64,000 nt of DNA. It comes from an uncultured Bacteroidota bacterium. Lineage in GTDB: Bacteria > Bacteroidota > Bacteroidia > Bacteroidales > VadinHA17. The notes under the pieces were generated by a model that was not told where the DNA came from, made no database searches, and saw nothing but the letters and a program-made list of their open reading frames with translations. The first letter of the stretch is position 1; each line of letters starts with the position of its first letter. Positions 49,955-60,165 of this stretch are shown here, in pieces. The stretch is taken from the NCBI GenBank assembly GCA_903844815.1, contig CAIMVD010000270.1:1-64000 (forward strand), given 5' to 3'. The position numbers were made by a program, and so were the translations under genes.

Positions 49955-50851
49955 TTAGTAAAGTTTTGACGGATATACGCCTTCGCTGATCATCTTATTT
50001 ATGCTGTCAACTACAAAAGGCTTATCCTCGCGGTAGGTAACTCCAAACCAATGTTCGTTGCTCATCAGTATCTGTATTGTAATCTCTCCGTTCTTAACGA
50101 ATTTATCGATCGAAGTAGGGATATCAAGCTCGGCTTTGGGATCCATTCCGTTTTTATCAATGAAATTCCTGAATTCGCCGCCAAGAAAGGTATAGCATGA
50201 AGGTTTGAAGCCCCAGAGGTTCATCGATACAACTTCATTTGCGGTGAAAATAAGATCTTTCCCGTCAGGCCCGGGAGCTTTTGCACCAGTCTCTGTTCTT
50301 TCGATCTGACGTGTTTCAACAATATCCTTAAGAAGTCCGTTTTCAACACCGCAAACGCCTCTGTTCACATGACCGTGCTCCGACAAGGTGTTTCCCATTT
50401 TATATCCAACGATGCAATAGTTGTTTGGGTCCTTATCGTCTACAAGAAAGTCGCGCAGTATCCTGAACGAATCAACACCATAATAGTCGTCAGCATTGAT
50501 GACGCCAAATGGTTCCTGAATTGCCTTCTCAGTTACGAGGATGGCATGGCTTGTACCCCATGGCTTTGTACGGTCCGGTGAAACCGTTACACCCTCGGGC
50601 AGGTTGGTTATTTCCTGGAAAACATAATCAACTTCGATTTTGCCCTTAAGCTTGTCAACAAAGCGTTCCTTAATCTGATCCTCAATATCGCGCCGTATAA
50701 CAAAAACTATTTTGCCAAATCCGGCACGTATGGCATCGTAGATTGAATAGTCAATTATTGTTTCCCCTGAAGGACCTACCTGATCGAGCTGTTTGTTACC
50801 GCCATAGCGCGTTCCCATTCCTGCTGCAAGAACTAATAAAGTTGGTTTCAT
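49955..50851 (-). CDS. Sugar-phosphate nucleotidyltransferase
   Basis: PTLLVLAAGMGTRYGGNKQLDQVGPSGETIIDYSIYDAIRAGFGKIVFVIRRDI...GVINADDYYG. Confidence 0.88.
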   Translation of the reverse strand: MKPTLLVLAAGMGTRYGGNKQLDQVGPSGETIIDYSIYDAIRAGFGKIVFVIRRDIEDQIKERFVDKLKGKIEVDYVFQEITNLPEGVTVSPDRTKPWGTSHAILVTEKAIQEPFGVINADDYYGVDSFRILRDFLVDDKDPNNYCIVGYKMGNTLSEHGHVNRGVCGVENGLLKDIVETRQIERTETGAKAPGPDGKDLIFTANEVVSMNLWGFKPSCYTFLGGEFRNFIDKNGMDPKAELDIPTSIDKFVKNGEITIQILMSNEHWFGVTYREDKPFVVDSINKMISEGVYPSKLY

Positions 50852-51037
50852 ATATTCTAAATTTTGATTATGTACAAGTATACAGAAAATTTTAGAAAAC
50901 TGTTATTCCTGAATAAAAATTTGTGTTGCATTACTCCATTGCAATATAGTTTTATCCTTAACTTGTGCCATCGGAATTATTAACGCCAGGGGGCGATCAA
51001 CAGACATAACATAGGGTAATAATTAAAAATATGAATC

Positions 51038-51784
51038 GTGAATTTTAAAGTTGAGATATGTGTCGACAGTCCGGAATCAGCTATTCTTGCACAATCAGCA
51101 GGAGCCGACAGAGTTGAATTGTGTGATAACCTGATTGAAGGCGGAACAACCCCTGGTTATGGGACAATTGTTACGGCAAGAAAAAATATCGATATCGGGC
51201 TAAATGTAATCATACGTCCCCGTGGAGGAGATTTCCTCTACAGCGACCTCGATTATGATATTATGCGCAGGGATATTGATTTTTGCGGAGAATGCGGAGC
51301 CAATGGCATAGTGATAGGGATACTGCGTGCCGACGGGACAATCGATGTGGAAAGGACTGCAATGCTCATCGAGATGGCTCACCCGATGGAGGTCACATTT
51401 CACAGAGCATTCGACATGATTCGTGACCCGTTTTCCGGACTGGAGGATGTAATAATTACAGGTGCAAACAGGATTCTTACTTCCGGACATAAAAACCAGG
51501 TTCCCGACGGGACTGAATTGATAAAGCAGCTTGTCGGCAAAGCTCATAACAGAATCATTATTATGCCAGGCGGCGGAATTAATATTTCAAACATCGAAAT
51601 GGTAGCCAGGTCAACGGGAGCCGGGGAGTTTCATTTTACAGGAAGAAAAACTATTGAAAGCTCTATGATTTTCCGGAAGGAAGGTATTTATATGGGCGGC
51701 CATCCTGATGTTCCGGAATTTTCACGTAAAGTTGCCGATCCCGGCATAATAAAAGGGGTAATAGAGATCCTCACTGCAATTTAA
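51038..51784 (+). CDS. cutC: Copper homeostasis protein CutC
   Basis: VEICVDSPESAILAQSAGADRVELCDNLIEGGTTPGYGTI...VIIRPRGGDFLYSDLDYDIM...VTFHRAFDM; GTG start. Confidence 0.95.
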   Translation: MNFKVEICVDSPESAILAQSAGADRVELCDNLIEGGTTPGYGTIVTARKNIDIGLNVIIRPRGGDFLYSDLDYDIMRRDIDFCGECGANGIVIGILRADGTIDVERTAMLIEMAHPMEVTFHRAFDMIRDPFSGLEDVIITGANRILTSGHKNQVPDGTELIKQLVGKAHNRIIIMPGGGINISNIEMVARSTGAGEFHFTGRKTIESSMIFRKEGIYMGGHPDVPEFSRKVADPGIIKGVIEILTAI

Positions 51785-51956
51785 AGTGTTCAGGTTATTT
51801 TTTAGTTACACAGAGAAGCACAGAGAAGCACAGTCCCGAGTACTCGGGAACACAGAGAGTCGCTGCCTCGTATTATCTCTGTGGCCCTCTGTGGTCCTCT
51901 GTGGTCCTCTGTGTAACTCTGTGTTAGTTCTTATTTAAACTTTGTCCTGAACACTC
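51783..51956. repeat. Long imperfect inverted repeat built from CACAGAGA/TCTCTGTG words, with central palindrome insertion
   Basis: agtgttcagg...ttagttacacagagaagcacagag...ctctgtggtcctctgtgtaactctgtg...cctgaacact; contains perfect 16-bp palindrome tcccgagtactcggga (51834-51849). Confidence 0.9.
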
Positions 51957-52052
51957 CTTAATATTTGGGTGTTTGGTTTAAAGCAGATATCTTTGGAATC
52001 ATTTATTTCAAATAAATTTAAATCATAGTTTATTATAAATTCAGTTATTAAT

Positions 52053-53741
52053 ATGAAAAAACTCGTTTCCCTGGTTCTCTTGATGATCCTGGCAGCCATG
52101 TTGCCGGAGCAGGTAACAAATGCCTGTACCAATTTTATCATAACAAAAGGCGCCTCAAAGGACGGTTCGGTAATGATCACATATTCTGCCGATTCACATG
52201 TACTTTACGGTGAACTTTATTACTGGCCTTCAAAAAACTGGCCTACAGGCACTTATGTCGACATTTACGAATGGGACACCGGCAAATACCTTGGTAAAAT
52301 ACCTCAGAAGGCTCATACCTATTCGGTTGTTGGAAATATGAATCAGCATCAGCTATCTATCGGTGAAACAACTTTTGGTGGCAGACCCGAACTGGCCGAT
52401 TCAACCGGCATTGTTGACTACGGATCACTTATTTACATGACATTGCAGAGGGCAAAAAATGCAAGGGAAGCCATTGTGAACTTTTCTCAGCTTCTTACAG
52501 ACTACGGGTATGCAAGTTCAGGCGAATCTTTTTCGATTGGTGATGCAAATGAGGCATGGATTCTTGAACTGGTAGGAAGAGGTCAGGGTAAAAAAGGGTC
52601 AGTCTGGGTTGCACGCCGCATCCCTGATGGCTATATTTCAGGCCATGCTAACCACCCCAGGATTACCACCTTCCCACTTGCTGACGGAGTGAAGTCAATA
52701 ACTTCAAAACAGTTTGATAAGATTAATAATCCTGAAGTAGAAACAGTCTATGCTTATGATGTAATAGACGTTGCCCGCAGCTACGGATGGTTTAAGGGAG
52801 AAGACAAGGATTTCAGTTTCAGCGATACCTATGCTCCCCTGGATTTTTCAGGTGCAAGGTTCTGCGAAGCAAGGGTCTGGTCTGGCTTCAATATGGTCAG
52901 CAGGGAGATGTCGAATTACCTCGATTATGCAATGGGTGAAAACCTCAGTAACAGAATGCCTCTCTGGATCAAGCCCGACAACAAGCTCGGACTTAAAGAC
53001 GTGATGGGAATGATGAGAAATTACTTTCAGGGAACACCGATGGATATGTCAAAAGACCTCGGAGCAGGCCCATACGGAAGCACAGTACGATGGAGGCCCA
53101 TGCAATGGAAGGTCGACGGAGTAAAGTATATTCACGAAAGGGCTATTGCGACCCAGCAGACTGGTTTTTCATTCGTTACCCAGAGCCGTTCATGGCTGCC
53201 AGATGAAATAGGAGGCATAAACTGGTTTGGTGTTGATGATACCTATTACACTGTATATTCCCCAATGTACTGCGGAATAACGAAGGTTCCTGAAACCTTC
53301 GCCGTAGGAAACGGAGATATGATGACTTTCAGCGATAATGCTGCCTTCTGGGTATTTAACCAGGTTACTAACTTTGCATATACCCGTACCAGCCTTCTTA
53401 TCGATGAACTTCAGGCAAAACAGAGTGAGCTGGAAGACGGTTACGTTGTAAAAACAGCCGAGCTTGATAAATCAGCCGCTGCCCTGTACAAAAACAGTCC
53501 GGCAAAAGCCGTTCAGCTCCTTACTGACTTTTCGGTGAAAGCAGGGAATACAACTGTTGCTGAATGGAAAGATCTATACAGATTCCTTTTCACAAAATAT
53601 GTCGACGGAAACGTGAAGACAAAGCAGGCAGTTCCCATAGGATATAACAGGGTCAATCCCAAGGTAAGCCAGCCCGGCTACAGCGAAGAATGGCTGAAGG
53701 CGATAGCAGGGAGCACGGGGGATAAGCTTAAGGAGAAATAG
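52053..53741 (+). CDS. C69 family dipeptidase, secreted
   Basis: Signal peptide then ACTNFIITKGASKDGSVMITYSADSHVLYGELYYWP; N-terminal nucleophile Cys motif of peptidase C69. Confidence 0.92.
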   Translation: MKKLVSLVLLMILAAMLPEQVTNACTNFIITKGASKDGSVMITYSADSHVLYGELYYWPSKNWPTGTYVDIYEWDTGKYLGKIPQKAHTYSVVGNMNQHQLSIGETTFGGRPELADSTGIVDYGSLIYMTLQRAKNAREAIVNFSQLLTDYGYASSGESFSIGDANEAWILELVGRGQGKKGSVWVARRIPDGYISGHANHPRITTFPLADGVKSITSKQFDKINNPEVETVYAYDVIDVARSYGWFKGEDKDFSFSDTYAPLDFSGARFCEARVWSGFNMVSREMSNYLDYAMGENLSNRMPLWIKPDNKLGLKDVMGMMRNYFQGTPMDMSKDLGAGPYGSTVRWRPMQWKVDGVKYIHERAIATQQTGFSFVTQSRSWLPDEIGGINWFGVDDTYYTVYSPMYCGITKVPETFAVGNGDMMTFSDNAAFWVFNQVTNFAYTRTSLLIDELQAKQSELEDGYVVKTAELDKSAAALYKNSPAKAVQLLTDFSVKAGNTTVAEWKDLYRFLFTKYVDGNVKTKQAVPIGYNRVNPKVSQPGYSEEWLKAIAGSTGDKLKEK

Positions 53742-53816
53742 TCGTGCAAGTCGTGCAAGTCATGTAATTAAGAAGGGACCTGCAAGACCTGCAAGACCTG
53801 CAAGACTGGCAAGACA
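53741..53816 (+). repeat. Short tandem repeats (gtcgtgcaa / acctgcaag units)
   Basis: gtcgtgcaagtcgtgcaagtcatg...acctgcaagacctgcaagacctgcaagactggcaagac. Confidence 0.85.
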
Positions 53817-53938
53817 ACCAGATAAAGTCAAAAGCCGTCGAAATATTTTTACAGATAATTCGGATTATCAAATTTTTATTTGTAAGTTTGCGACCGGATT
53901 TTTGAAACCAAATGTGAGATTACAAAATACTTTGCGAG

Positions 53939-54286
53939 ATGAATTTAATGAATATTGTTGAAAAAGAGTTTGCGGTAAAAAATGAATTCCCGAAATTCGG
54001 AGCAGGAGACACGGTTACTGTCCATTATAAGATTAAGGAAGGTAACAAGGAGAGAATTCAGCAGTACCGTGGCGTTGTAATGCAGCGCAGTGGCGCAGCT
54101 GTCAATGAGACCTTCACTGTAAGGAAAATGTCGGGTAATATCGGCGTTGAAAGAATTTTCCCGATTGCATCTCCCTTTATCGACAAAATAGAGGTAAACA
54201 AATATGGAAAAGTTCGCAGGGCAAGAATCTTCTACCTTCGTGACCTCACCGGTAAAAAAGCACGTATCCGCGAAAGGAAATTCTAG
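53939..54286 (+). CDS. rplS: 50S ribosomal protein L19
   Basis: [67 protein letters not shown]...[18 protein letters not shown]. Confidence 0.98.
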   Translation: MNLMNIVEKEFAVKNEFPKFGAGDTVTVHYKIKEGNKERIQQYRGVVMQRSGAAVNETFTVRKMSGNIGVERIFPIASPFIDKIEVNKYGKVRRARIFYLRDLTGKKARIRERKF

Positions 54287-54306
54287 GATTTTTATGAAAT
54301 AGAAAA

Positions 54307-54336
54307 AAGCTGCCCCTTCAGGCGGCTTTTTTTATT
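54307..54336 (+). terminator. Rho-independent terminator after rplS
   Basis: aagctgccccttcaggcggctttttttt hairpin plus T tract. Confidence 0.8.
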
Positions 54337-54384
54337 CTTCTTTTCTCAATTTCATGTAACAATAGAAATCTTATTCTTTATGAT

Positions 54385-54480
54385 ACTCTGTGGATCTCTG
54401 TGCTTCTCTGTGGATCTCTGTGTCACAGGATTTAAGAACTAACACAGAGAACACAGAGGTTCACAGAGTTACACAGAGAT
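54385..54480. repeat. Second inverted repeat of the CTCTGTG/CACAGAG family
   Basis: actctgtggatctctgtgcttctctgtggatctctgtgtcac...aacacagagaacacagaggttcacagagttacacagaga. Confidence 0.9.
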
Positions 54481-54515
54481 CTTTTTAACTAAAATGTTTT
54501 ATATCTATAGTTAAT

Positions 54516-57452
54516 CTATTTGATATTTTTCAATAAATCATCACTCTTAACCTTTGCCTCATCGACCAGCTTTGTTGCCTGAACATCGGCTTCCTTAACC
54601 AGCTTATTCGCATTTGCATCGGCAGTCTTCCTTATGGCATCGGCTCCCTTCTGTGCAGCCATCTTTGTCAGGGTGTTTTTTGTTGATGCATCGTCGATAA
54701 GTTTCTGAGCCTGGACATCTGCCTCCTTACGCATTTTCGCAGCAGCATCTGCCGCTTCCTCGCGCATTGTCTGGCCTTTTGCCTCAGCTTCTTTTATAAG
54801 CCTGGCAGCTTCCGCCTGTGCTTCGGCCGATGCTTTCTCCTTTGCTTTATCTGTTGCAGTGCCTATTGCCTGGCCTACGGTCTCCTTAATTGCGGCCTTC
54901 TCCCCTTCCGACGCATTTGCCATTGACTTACCAAAGACCGGAGCAACAACGGGCTTGCTGAAAGTACCTGTTACTGAAACATTAACCTTAAGCACTTCGG
55001 AAGGCTTGAATGAAATCCCGAACGATGCTGCCTGGGCAGAGATATTATCGATCAGGGAGTTAACAGAACTTCCCAGGTCCGACCGTGGAATCTCAGTTTT
55101 TACGAAGTAGTTAATTGTCTGGTCAATACCCTGATCACCGCTGATATTCATCCTAAGGTTACCTGTTTTTACATCAAACGGATTGACATAGATTCTTCCA
55201 TTGTCGATCCTGAAACTCGCAGTTACGTTTTTGAAGACGTTATTATATTTATCACCAAGTTTAAGAACCTCTTTCATCTTATCGAAGGTTGCAGATTTCA
55301 CAAGAGCTATCTCATCAGACTGTACTTTGCCGGCGCCTGATATTGAATTTATTACAGGCATCATATCCTTACCCAGAAGACTCTGATAATCAAGTGTAAG
55401 ATTAATCTTTCCATCAATTCCCTGGGCTGCCGGAGCAAGCTTCTGAACCGAGTTAAAGGTATCGAATGCATCCTTGACGCCGATATTCTGAATACCGAAC
55501 GAGGCCTTCATAGTTGGTTTCAGGGTATCCCTGGTATCATAGTCGGCGTTCATTGAAATTAATCCGCCAAGAATATTCATTGCAGCATCCTTTACGCTTA
55601 GTATTCCGTTCCGTACTATAAGATGCCCCTTTACATTCCTGGCATTAATCTTATCGTAACGCAACTCATCGATCAGTGCGTCAAAATCAAAATCAAGGTT
55701 TTCAGGGACTTTTATAAGGGCCTGTGCAGTTTCATTTTCAGCGGGGGCAGGCGACGAAACATCAGCCGGAGCTTTTCCGGCTGGAGCATCGGCGGTTACA
55801 GTGCCCGCGCTTTTTACTTCAGAAGTACCCGATGACATAGCCGACATAATTTCGGTGACGTCAGTAACCCTTGATCGCAATGAAAGATTACCCTTTAAGG
55901 TTTTGTCGTTGAAAACGTATGGGATATAGTTTTCAAGCCGGCCGGTAAGTGCAAAATCGCTCTTCCCTCCCACGTTCATGCTTCCATTCGATAATGTCGC
56001 AAAAGCCGGAGTGAATCCGAAATCAGCACTATTAATTTTAACTTCGGGATATCCCGTCATTGCAACAAGCATATTTTTTATCCCCATCGTACCTGAGGCA
56101 CTGAATTTGTCATATTGACCTTTATCAATCATTGACATTCTTCCAGCCATTTGAACCGACATATCAATCAGTCCCGACAGGCTGATGCTATCCATTGGAA
56201 TTGCCTTCGACAGAGAAGCCAGGTCGATGCGTCCCTTCATTGAACCTTTTATATCCGGATCGCTCATGGGCGTTTTAAGATAAAGAGTCATGTCGAACGG
56301 ATTACCGGCAAGTTCCATGTGAAAGGGATCGATGGCAACTGTTGTCTTATCGTCGTCTGTTCCGTCATAATAGATCTCCGATTTGACATTTATATTCTTT
56401 AACTGTTCAGGAAGGGACGGATAGCTTATTAGTCCGTTGGATACTGAAAAGTTCAGGTTGACGTTTGGCAAAGTACTGTCGGCATCGCTATAAACCCCTA
56501 CGGCCTTGCCCGACAGGGCAAATTCGCCGCTGGTCGTGAGATCTTTATAATCGCTCATATATACTGAGGGAATTAGAGACATAAGCGATTTCAGATCCGA
56601 TTTTTCCGACTGGAACTCAATATTTGTGGTAATATCGTCGCCAGGCATATCGACGGTGCCCTTGAAATTGACTTTAAGATCATTTAGTGTGAGATAATCG
56701 TCTCCGAAGGTAAAGCTCCATTTATCGAGATTTGCATGCATATCGAGTTTTGCTTCAGCAACTGTCTTGTTAAGATATTTTACGCCATCCATGAGATAGG
56801 TGAATTCTCCTGAATTTGCCATAATCTTAAGTTCGGTCTCGCTGGCTGTCATATCGCCGCTCAGGGTAAGGCTAAAATCATTCAGCCAGGTTTTCATGGC
56901 AAGGCTCTCGTCAAAGTAGGTTACGGAGCTGTTTGTGACCACGACCCTCTTCAGGAGTACTTTCATGCCAGACGAAGCACCAACTGCAGGAGAGCTCACT
57001 GCAGGCGCTGATGTTGCAGGTGATGTTTCCGAAGTTCCGGCTGTTTCTTTCATTATGTCGTAGTTTGCCGATCCGTCGTTCAGATATCGTACATTCAGGG
57101 CTGCGTGGTCAATAATAACGGTTTTAATTTCATATCCCGATTTCTTAAAAAGGCTTGAGAGGTTAAGCACCATGTCGAACGAACTGATATCCGCAAGGGT
57201 ATCAGTTGAGAATTTATCCTTTCCGACCACTGAGAGGTTGGTGATTGAAAAAGTCAGGTTTGGAAAGTTACGGAAGAAGCCCAGTTTATAGTCACCGAAG
57301 GTAACAGTAGCGTTTACTGACTGGTTGACCAAATCAACGACCTTTGTTTTGATCTTGTCCTTGAACAGTATAGGTATGGCAATGAGCAGTATTAATAAGA
57401 GAATGACAACTCCTGCGAATATTTTTACGATTTTACCGGTGATATTTTTCAT
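54516..57452 (-). CDS. AsmA-like outer-membrane biogenesis protein with C-terminal coiled-coil repeat tail
   Basis: 978 aa; N-terminal TM, 'KIKTKVVDLVNQSVNATVTFGDYKLGFFRNFPNLTFSITNLSVVGKDKFSTDTLADI' AsmA/YhjG-like; C-terminal KEADVQATKLVDEA-type repeats. Confidence 0.88.
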   Translation of the reverse strand: MKNITGKIVKIFAGVVILLLILLIAIPILFKDKIKTKVVDLVNQSVNATVTFGDYKLGFFRNFPNLTFSITNLSVVGKDKFSTDTLADISSFDMVLNLSSLFKKSGYEIKTVIIDHAALNVRYLNDGSANYDIMKETAGTSETSPATSAPAVSSPAVGASSGMKVLLKRVVVTNSSVTYFDESLAMKTWLNDFSLTLSGDMTASETELKIMANSGEFTYLMDGVKYLNKTVAEAKLDMHANLDKWSFTFGDDYLTLNDLKVNFKGTVDMPGDDITTNIEFQSEKSDLKSLMSLIPSVYMSDYKDLTTSGEFALSGKAVGVYSDADSTLPNVNLNFSVSNGLISYPSLPEQLKNINVKSEIYYDGTDDDKTTVAIDPFHMELAGNPFDMTLYLKTPMSDPDIKGSMKGRIDLASLSKAIPMDSISLSGLIDMSVQMAGRMSMIDKGQYDKFSASGTMGIKNMLVAMTGYPEVKINSADFGFTPAFATLSNGSMNVGGKSDFALTGRLENYIPYVFNDKTLKGNLSLRSRVTDVTEIMSAMSSGTSEVKSAGTVTADAPAGKAPADVSSPAPAENETAQALIKVPENLDFDFDALIDELRYDKINARNVKGHLIVRNGILSVKDAAMNILGGLISMNADYDTRDTLKPTMKASFGIQNIGVKDAFDTFNSVQKLAPAAQGIDGKINLTLDYQSLLGKDMMPVINSISGAGKVQSDEIALVKSATFDKMKEVLKLGDKYNNVFKNVTASFRIDNGRIYVNPFDVKTGNLRMNISGDQGIDQTINYFVKTEIPRSDLGSSVNSLIDNISAQAASFGISFKPSEVLKVNVSVTGTFSKPVVAPVFGKSMANASEGEKAAIKETVGQAIGTATDKAKEKASAEAQAEAARLIKEAEAKGQTMREEAADAAAKMRKEADVQAQKLIDDASTKNTLTKMAAQKGADAIRKTADANANKLVKEADVQATKLVDEAKVKSDDLLKNIK

Positions 57453-57548
57453 AGCAATGATAGTTTACAGAAATCAACAAATTAGTAACCGAACAGTTTT
57501 GATTACGAGAATTAAAATTAATTATTATATCCGGGAAAAAAAATTTGT

Positions 57549-57556
57549 TATATTTG
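57549..57556 (+). promoter_or_regulatory. Candidate -7 element (TAnnTTTG) upstream of tRNA-Arg
   Basis: tatatttg matches TAnnTTTG; no clear -33 element seen. Confidence 0.35.
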
Positions 57557-57626
57557 CGCCTTCAAAATGGGTTTTAGCTTAATTGTCCCGGGAAATTGGG
57601 ATGGCTGCATACCATAAGAAAGTAAA

Positions 57627-57700
57627 GGACCTGTAGCTTAATTGGATAGAGCATCTGGCTACGGACCAGAAGGTTGGGGGTTCGAGTCCCTCCAGGTTCA
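57627..57700 (+). tRNA. tRNA-Arg (anticodon ACG)
   Basis: ggacctgtagcttaattggatagagcatctggctACGgaccagaaggttgggggttcgagtccctccaggttca; 7-bp acceptor stem with one G-U, TTCGAGTCC T-loop. Confidence 0.95.
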
Positions 57701-57778
57701 CTTCTGATTAAAATAGTCGGCAATAAATCAGCTGATTACAATTTCAAAAAACACTCCAAGTACTGTTTAAGTACGGTA

Positions 57779-57806
57779 GCCCCCCTCACCGGGGGCTTTT
57801 TCGTTT
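57779..57806 (+). terminator. Rho-independent terminator downstream of tRNA-Arg
   Basis: gcccccctcaccgggggctttttcgtttt. Confidence 0.8.
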
Positions 57807-57809
57807 TCT

Positions 57810-57875
57810 TGCTGAAACCGGACACCAATTCCTGAGTAAAGCGGACACTGCTTCGTGCTGAAAACGGACAGTAAG
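57810..57875. mobile_element. Possible solo IS21-like terminus (repeated CGGACA words)
   Basis: tgctgaaaccggacacc, taaagcggacact, tgctgaaaacggacagtaa: three related words in 66 bp with no associated transposase. Confidence 0.35.
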
Positions 57876-58065
57876 AATTTGCATGTGAGCATGGAGCCAC
57901 TATCGGGATATGATTTTTAAATATAAAATTTATGGAAGATTCATTATAAATTAGCATTTTCAATAAATGGAAAAACAATTACTATTGAAAGTTAACAACA
58001 ACCATAAAATCTTTTGTTGACGAATCTGTTTTGTACATTTCTTATTTTAAGTTGGAAGTCTGGTT

Positions 58066-60051
58066 ATGAAAAAAGTATTTAGAGTGAATGAAATCAGGTT
58101 AATCGTTGGCCTGGCGTTGACAGGCTTGTTGTGTGTTGCATATGCGGTGAAGGCTCCCGGAAACGACATTGTATTGAATGATGCAGATGATCAGGAAGTA
58201 GCCCCTCTTGTGTTACAGGCGCTTGACTATACGGAGAATCCTGTTGATATTCCGAATCCGGACAGAGGCGCCTATAGAGGCCGATGGCAGAATATATCGC
58301 CGAATTCGGTTAATGAGACTAATTCGCCTTTTGGTATTACGCCTGAAGTAGATCACCGGGTTCCTGTTGACGCAAATTCTGTGCTGTATCATGGGAGACA
58401 GGTGCCGCCTGTGGAAGGTGATGATATCGAAGAGACTCAATTTTATAATGGTGTTAATCAAAACGCTAACCCCTACGTTGACGGTACCGGGGTCTCGGCT
58501 CTTCCTTCAATATCATTTATGTGTTTTGACTTGTGTAACTTTTCGTCGAACGCCTTCCTCTCGGCGAAAGATGCTTTTGGTTACAAGGATGATGGATTGT
58601 TTGCAGACCCGGGCACCGGAGCAACAAGAACAGGAAAAACTCAACCCCTGACATCGTTTGCGCTTAATTATATGAGAGGCCTGCTTCAGAAGGTGAGAGA
58701 TGGCAACGGTGTAGCCTTTGTGAAATTTTCTTATGACGGAAACGGGTTTAATTATATTGAACCCCATAAGTATCCCAACCTGAATCTCACTGAAGGACTT
58801 ATACAGGGACCTGAGCCAACATTCGTAACTGATAATAATCCTTCGGAAATGTGTAATGTACCAGGTTCTGAGGACAAAAACTGGATCCAATATCATATCT
58901 GGCAGCTTAAACCCATTTTCAATGAATTCGAAGACATAATCATGTGTGTTAAAACGGGGATGCTTGGTCCATGGGGCGAACAGCACTCATCTGCTGAAGC
59001 TCAAAGTGTAAACGCTTATAAAATGCTTTTGGATGCATATCTCGACGCTGTTCCATCTTCGCGTGCGCTGTTAACACATGCCGGCGGATTTTTGGCATGG
59101 TATAACGAAACATATGGGACCACCTATACCTTTACTAAAATAGACGCCATGCCGGTTCCGCCAAAGGGTTCGCCGGAGGCGCGTTTTGGATTTTTCAACG
59201 ATAGTTATGCCGCTGGAAGCTGGACTGACAATGGCTCGCTCTCCGAAGGAGATGCTATGATCAATAGAAAATACGGTTTTAGTACTTATGATCGTTACAG
59301 AGTTATCACATGGCTTAATAAGCAAAACAAAATATGTCAGGGAGAAGGAGGAATAGGCGATAATGTTTTTGGCAATATGCCGGGTGCTATTATAGAGGCC
59401 CAACAACTCCGGACAACTGCTTTGAATATGAGACATGGTAGTTATTCCAGGTGGAATAATTTTATCTATAATTATACAAACGTAACCAGGCCGGTTCAGT
59501 TCCCAGCCAGCGAAGATGAAGTAGTGGGAAGGGCTTTTACGGGAGAAATTAAAACTGCAATCTTCGACCCTGTATATGATGGCAGAACCGGGCTGGAATA
59601 TTTCCGCGACAGAATGGGCTATCGGCTGGTTTTGCGTGAGGCAAAAGCAAGTGAATGGGTAAAGCAGAATGGTACCCTGAGGTTCGAAGGGAAGATCCAA
59701 AACGTCGGTTTTGGTAATGTTGTCAACCGAAAAAATGTGTCGGTAATTCTGAAACCTAAAACCGGTTCTGACTTTTACATTTCGCTTACAGGCCTCGACC
59801 CGGGGGATTGGCTGACAGATGAGAGTGGTAACGGCAGACCCGACAATGAAGCTTCATGGCGTGATTTAAACTTCTCGGTTAAAATGTCCGCATTTGGCAG
59901 CGTTCCTGACGGGGACTATGATATTTACATGAAGATAAATGATCCCAAAGAACAAAGCGCTAACAAGCGGTGTATACAGTTTGCGAATCACGATATCTGG
60001 AATACTTCACTTGGTGCAAACTTAATTGGTTCGACTAAAGTTACCCCCTAG
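58066..60051 (+). CDS. DUF4832/DUF4874-type secreted protein
   Basis: 661 aa; signal/TM N-terminus, 'NPVDIPNPDRGAYRGRW', 'CVKTGMLGPWGEQHSS', C-terminal 'LRFEGKIQNVGFGNVVNRKNVSVILK' typical of DUF4874+DUF4832 proteins. Confidence 0.75.
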   Translation: MKKVFRVNEIRLIVGLALTGLLCVAYAVKAPGNDIVLNDADDQEVAPLVLQALDYTENPVDIPNPDRGAYRGRWQNISPNSVNETNSPFGITPEVDHRVPVDANSVLYHGRQVPPVEGDDIEETQFYNGVNQNANPYVDGTGVSALPSISFMCFDLCNFSSNAFLSAKDAFGYKDDGLFADPGTGATRTGKTQPLTSFALNYMRGLLQKVRDGNGVAFVKFSYDGNGFNYIEPHKYPNLNLTEGLIQGPEPTFVTDNNPSEMCNVPGSEDKNWIQYHIWQLKPIFNEFEDIIMCVKTGMLGPWGEQHSSAEAQSVNAYKMLLDAYLDAVPSSRALLTHAGGFLAWYNETYGTTYTFTKIDAMPVPPKGSPEARFGFFNDSYAAGSWTDNGSLSEGDAMINRKYGFSTYDRYRVITWLNKQNKICQGEGGIGDNVFGNMPGAIIEAQQLRTTALNMRHGSYSRWNNFIYNYTNVTRPVQFPASEDEVVGRAFTGEIKTAIFDPVYDGRTGLEYFRDRMGYRLVLREAKASEWVKQNGTLRFEGKIQNVGFGNVVNRKNVSVILKPKTGSDFYISLTGLDPGDWLTDESGNGRPDNEASWRDLNFSVKMSAFGSVPDGDYDIYMKINDPKEQSANKRCIQFANHDIWNTSLGANLIGSTKVTP

Positions 60052-60165
60052 ATTTACATCGACAAAGGCGTAACCAAAAGAGCGATGCCGGCAACTGTGC
60101 TCATCCTCCCGTTGTAGCCAATGATAGTGCTGTACAATAATTTCGAACTTAGACAACCTATTCCG

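Noticed and set aside
53883-53890. TAAGTTTG promoter element for rplS
   Set aside because: Matches TAnnTTTG but no convincing -33 TTTG at the expected spacing, so not listed as a feature
58513-58986. Minus-strand 157-aa ORF, and 59071-59700 minus 209-aa ORF
   Set aside because: Both lie antisense inside the DUF4832-type gene 58066-60051, which has signal peptide and domain-like motifs; the antisense translations look like shadow ORFs
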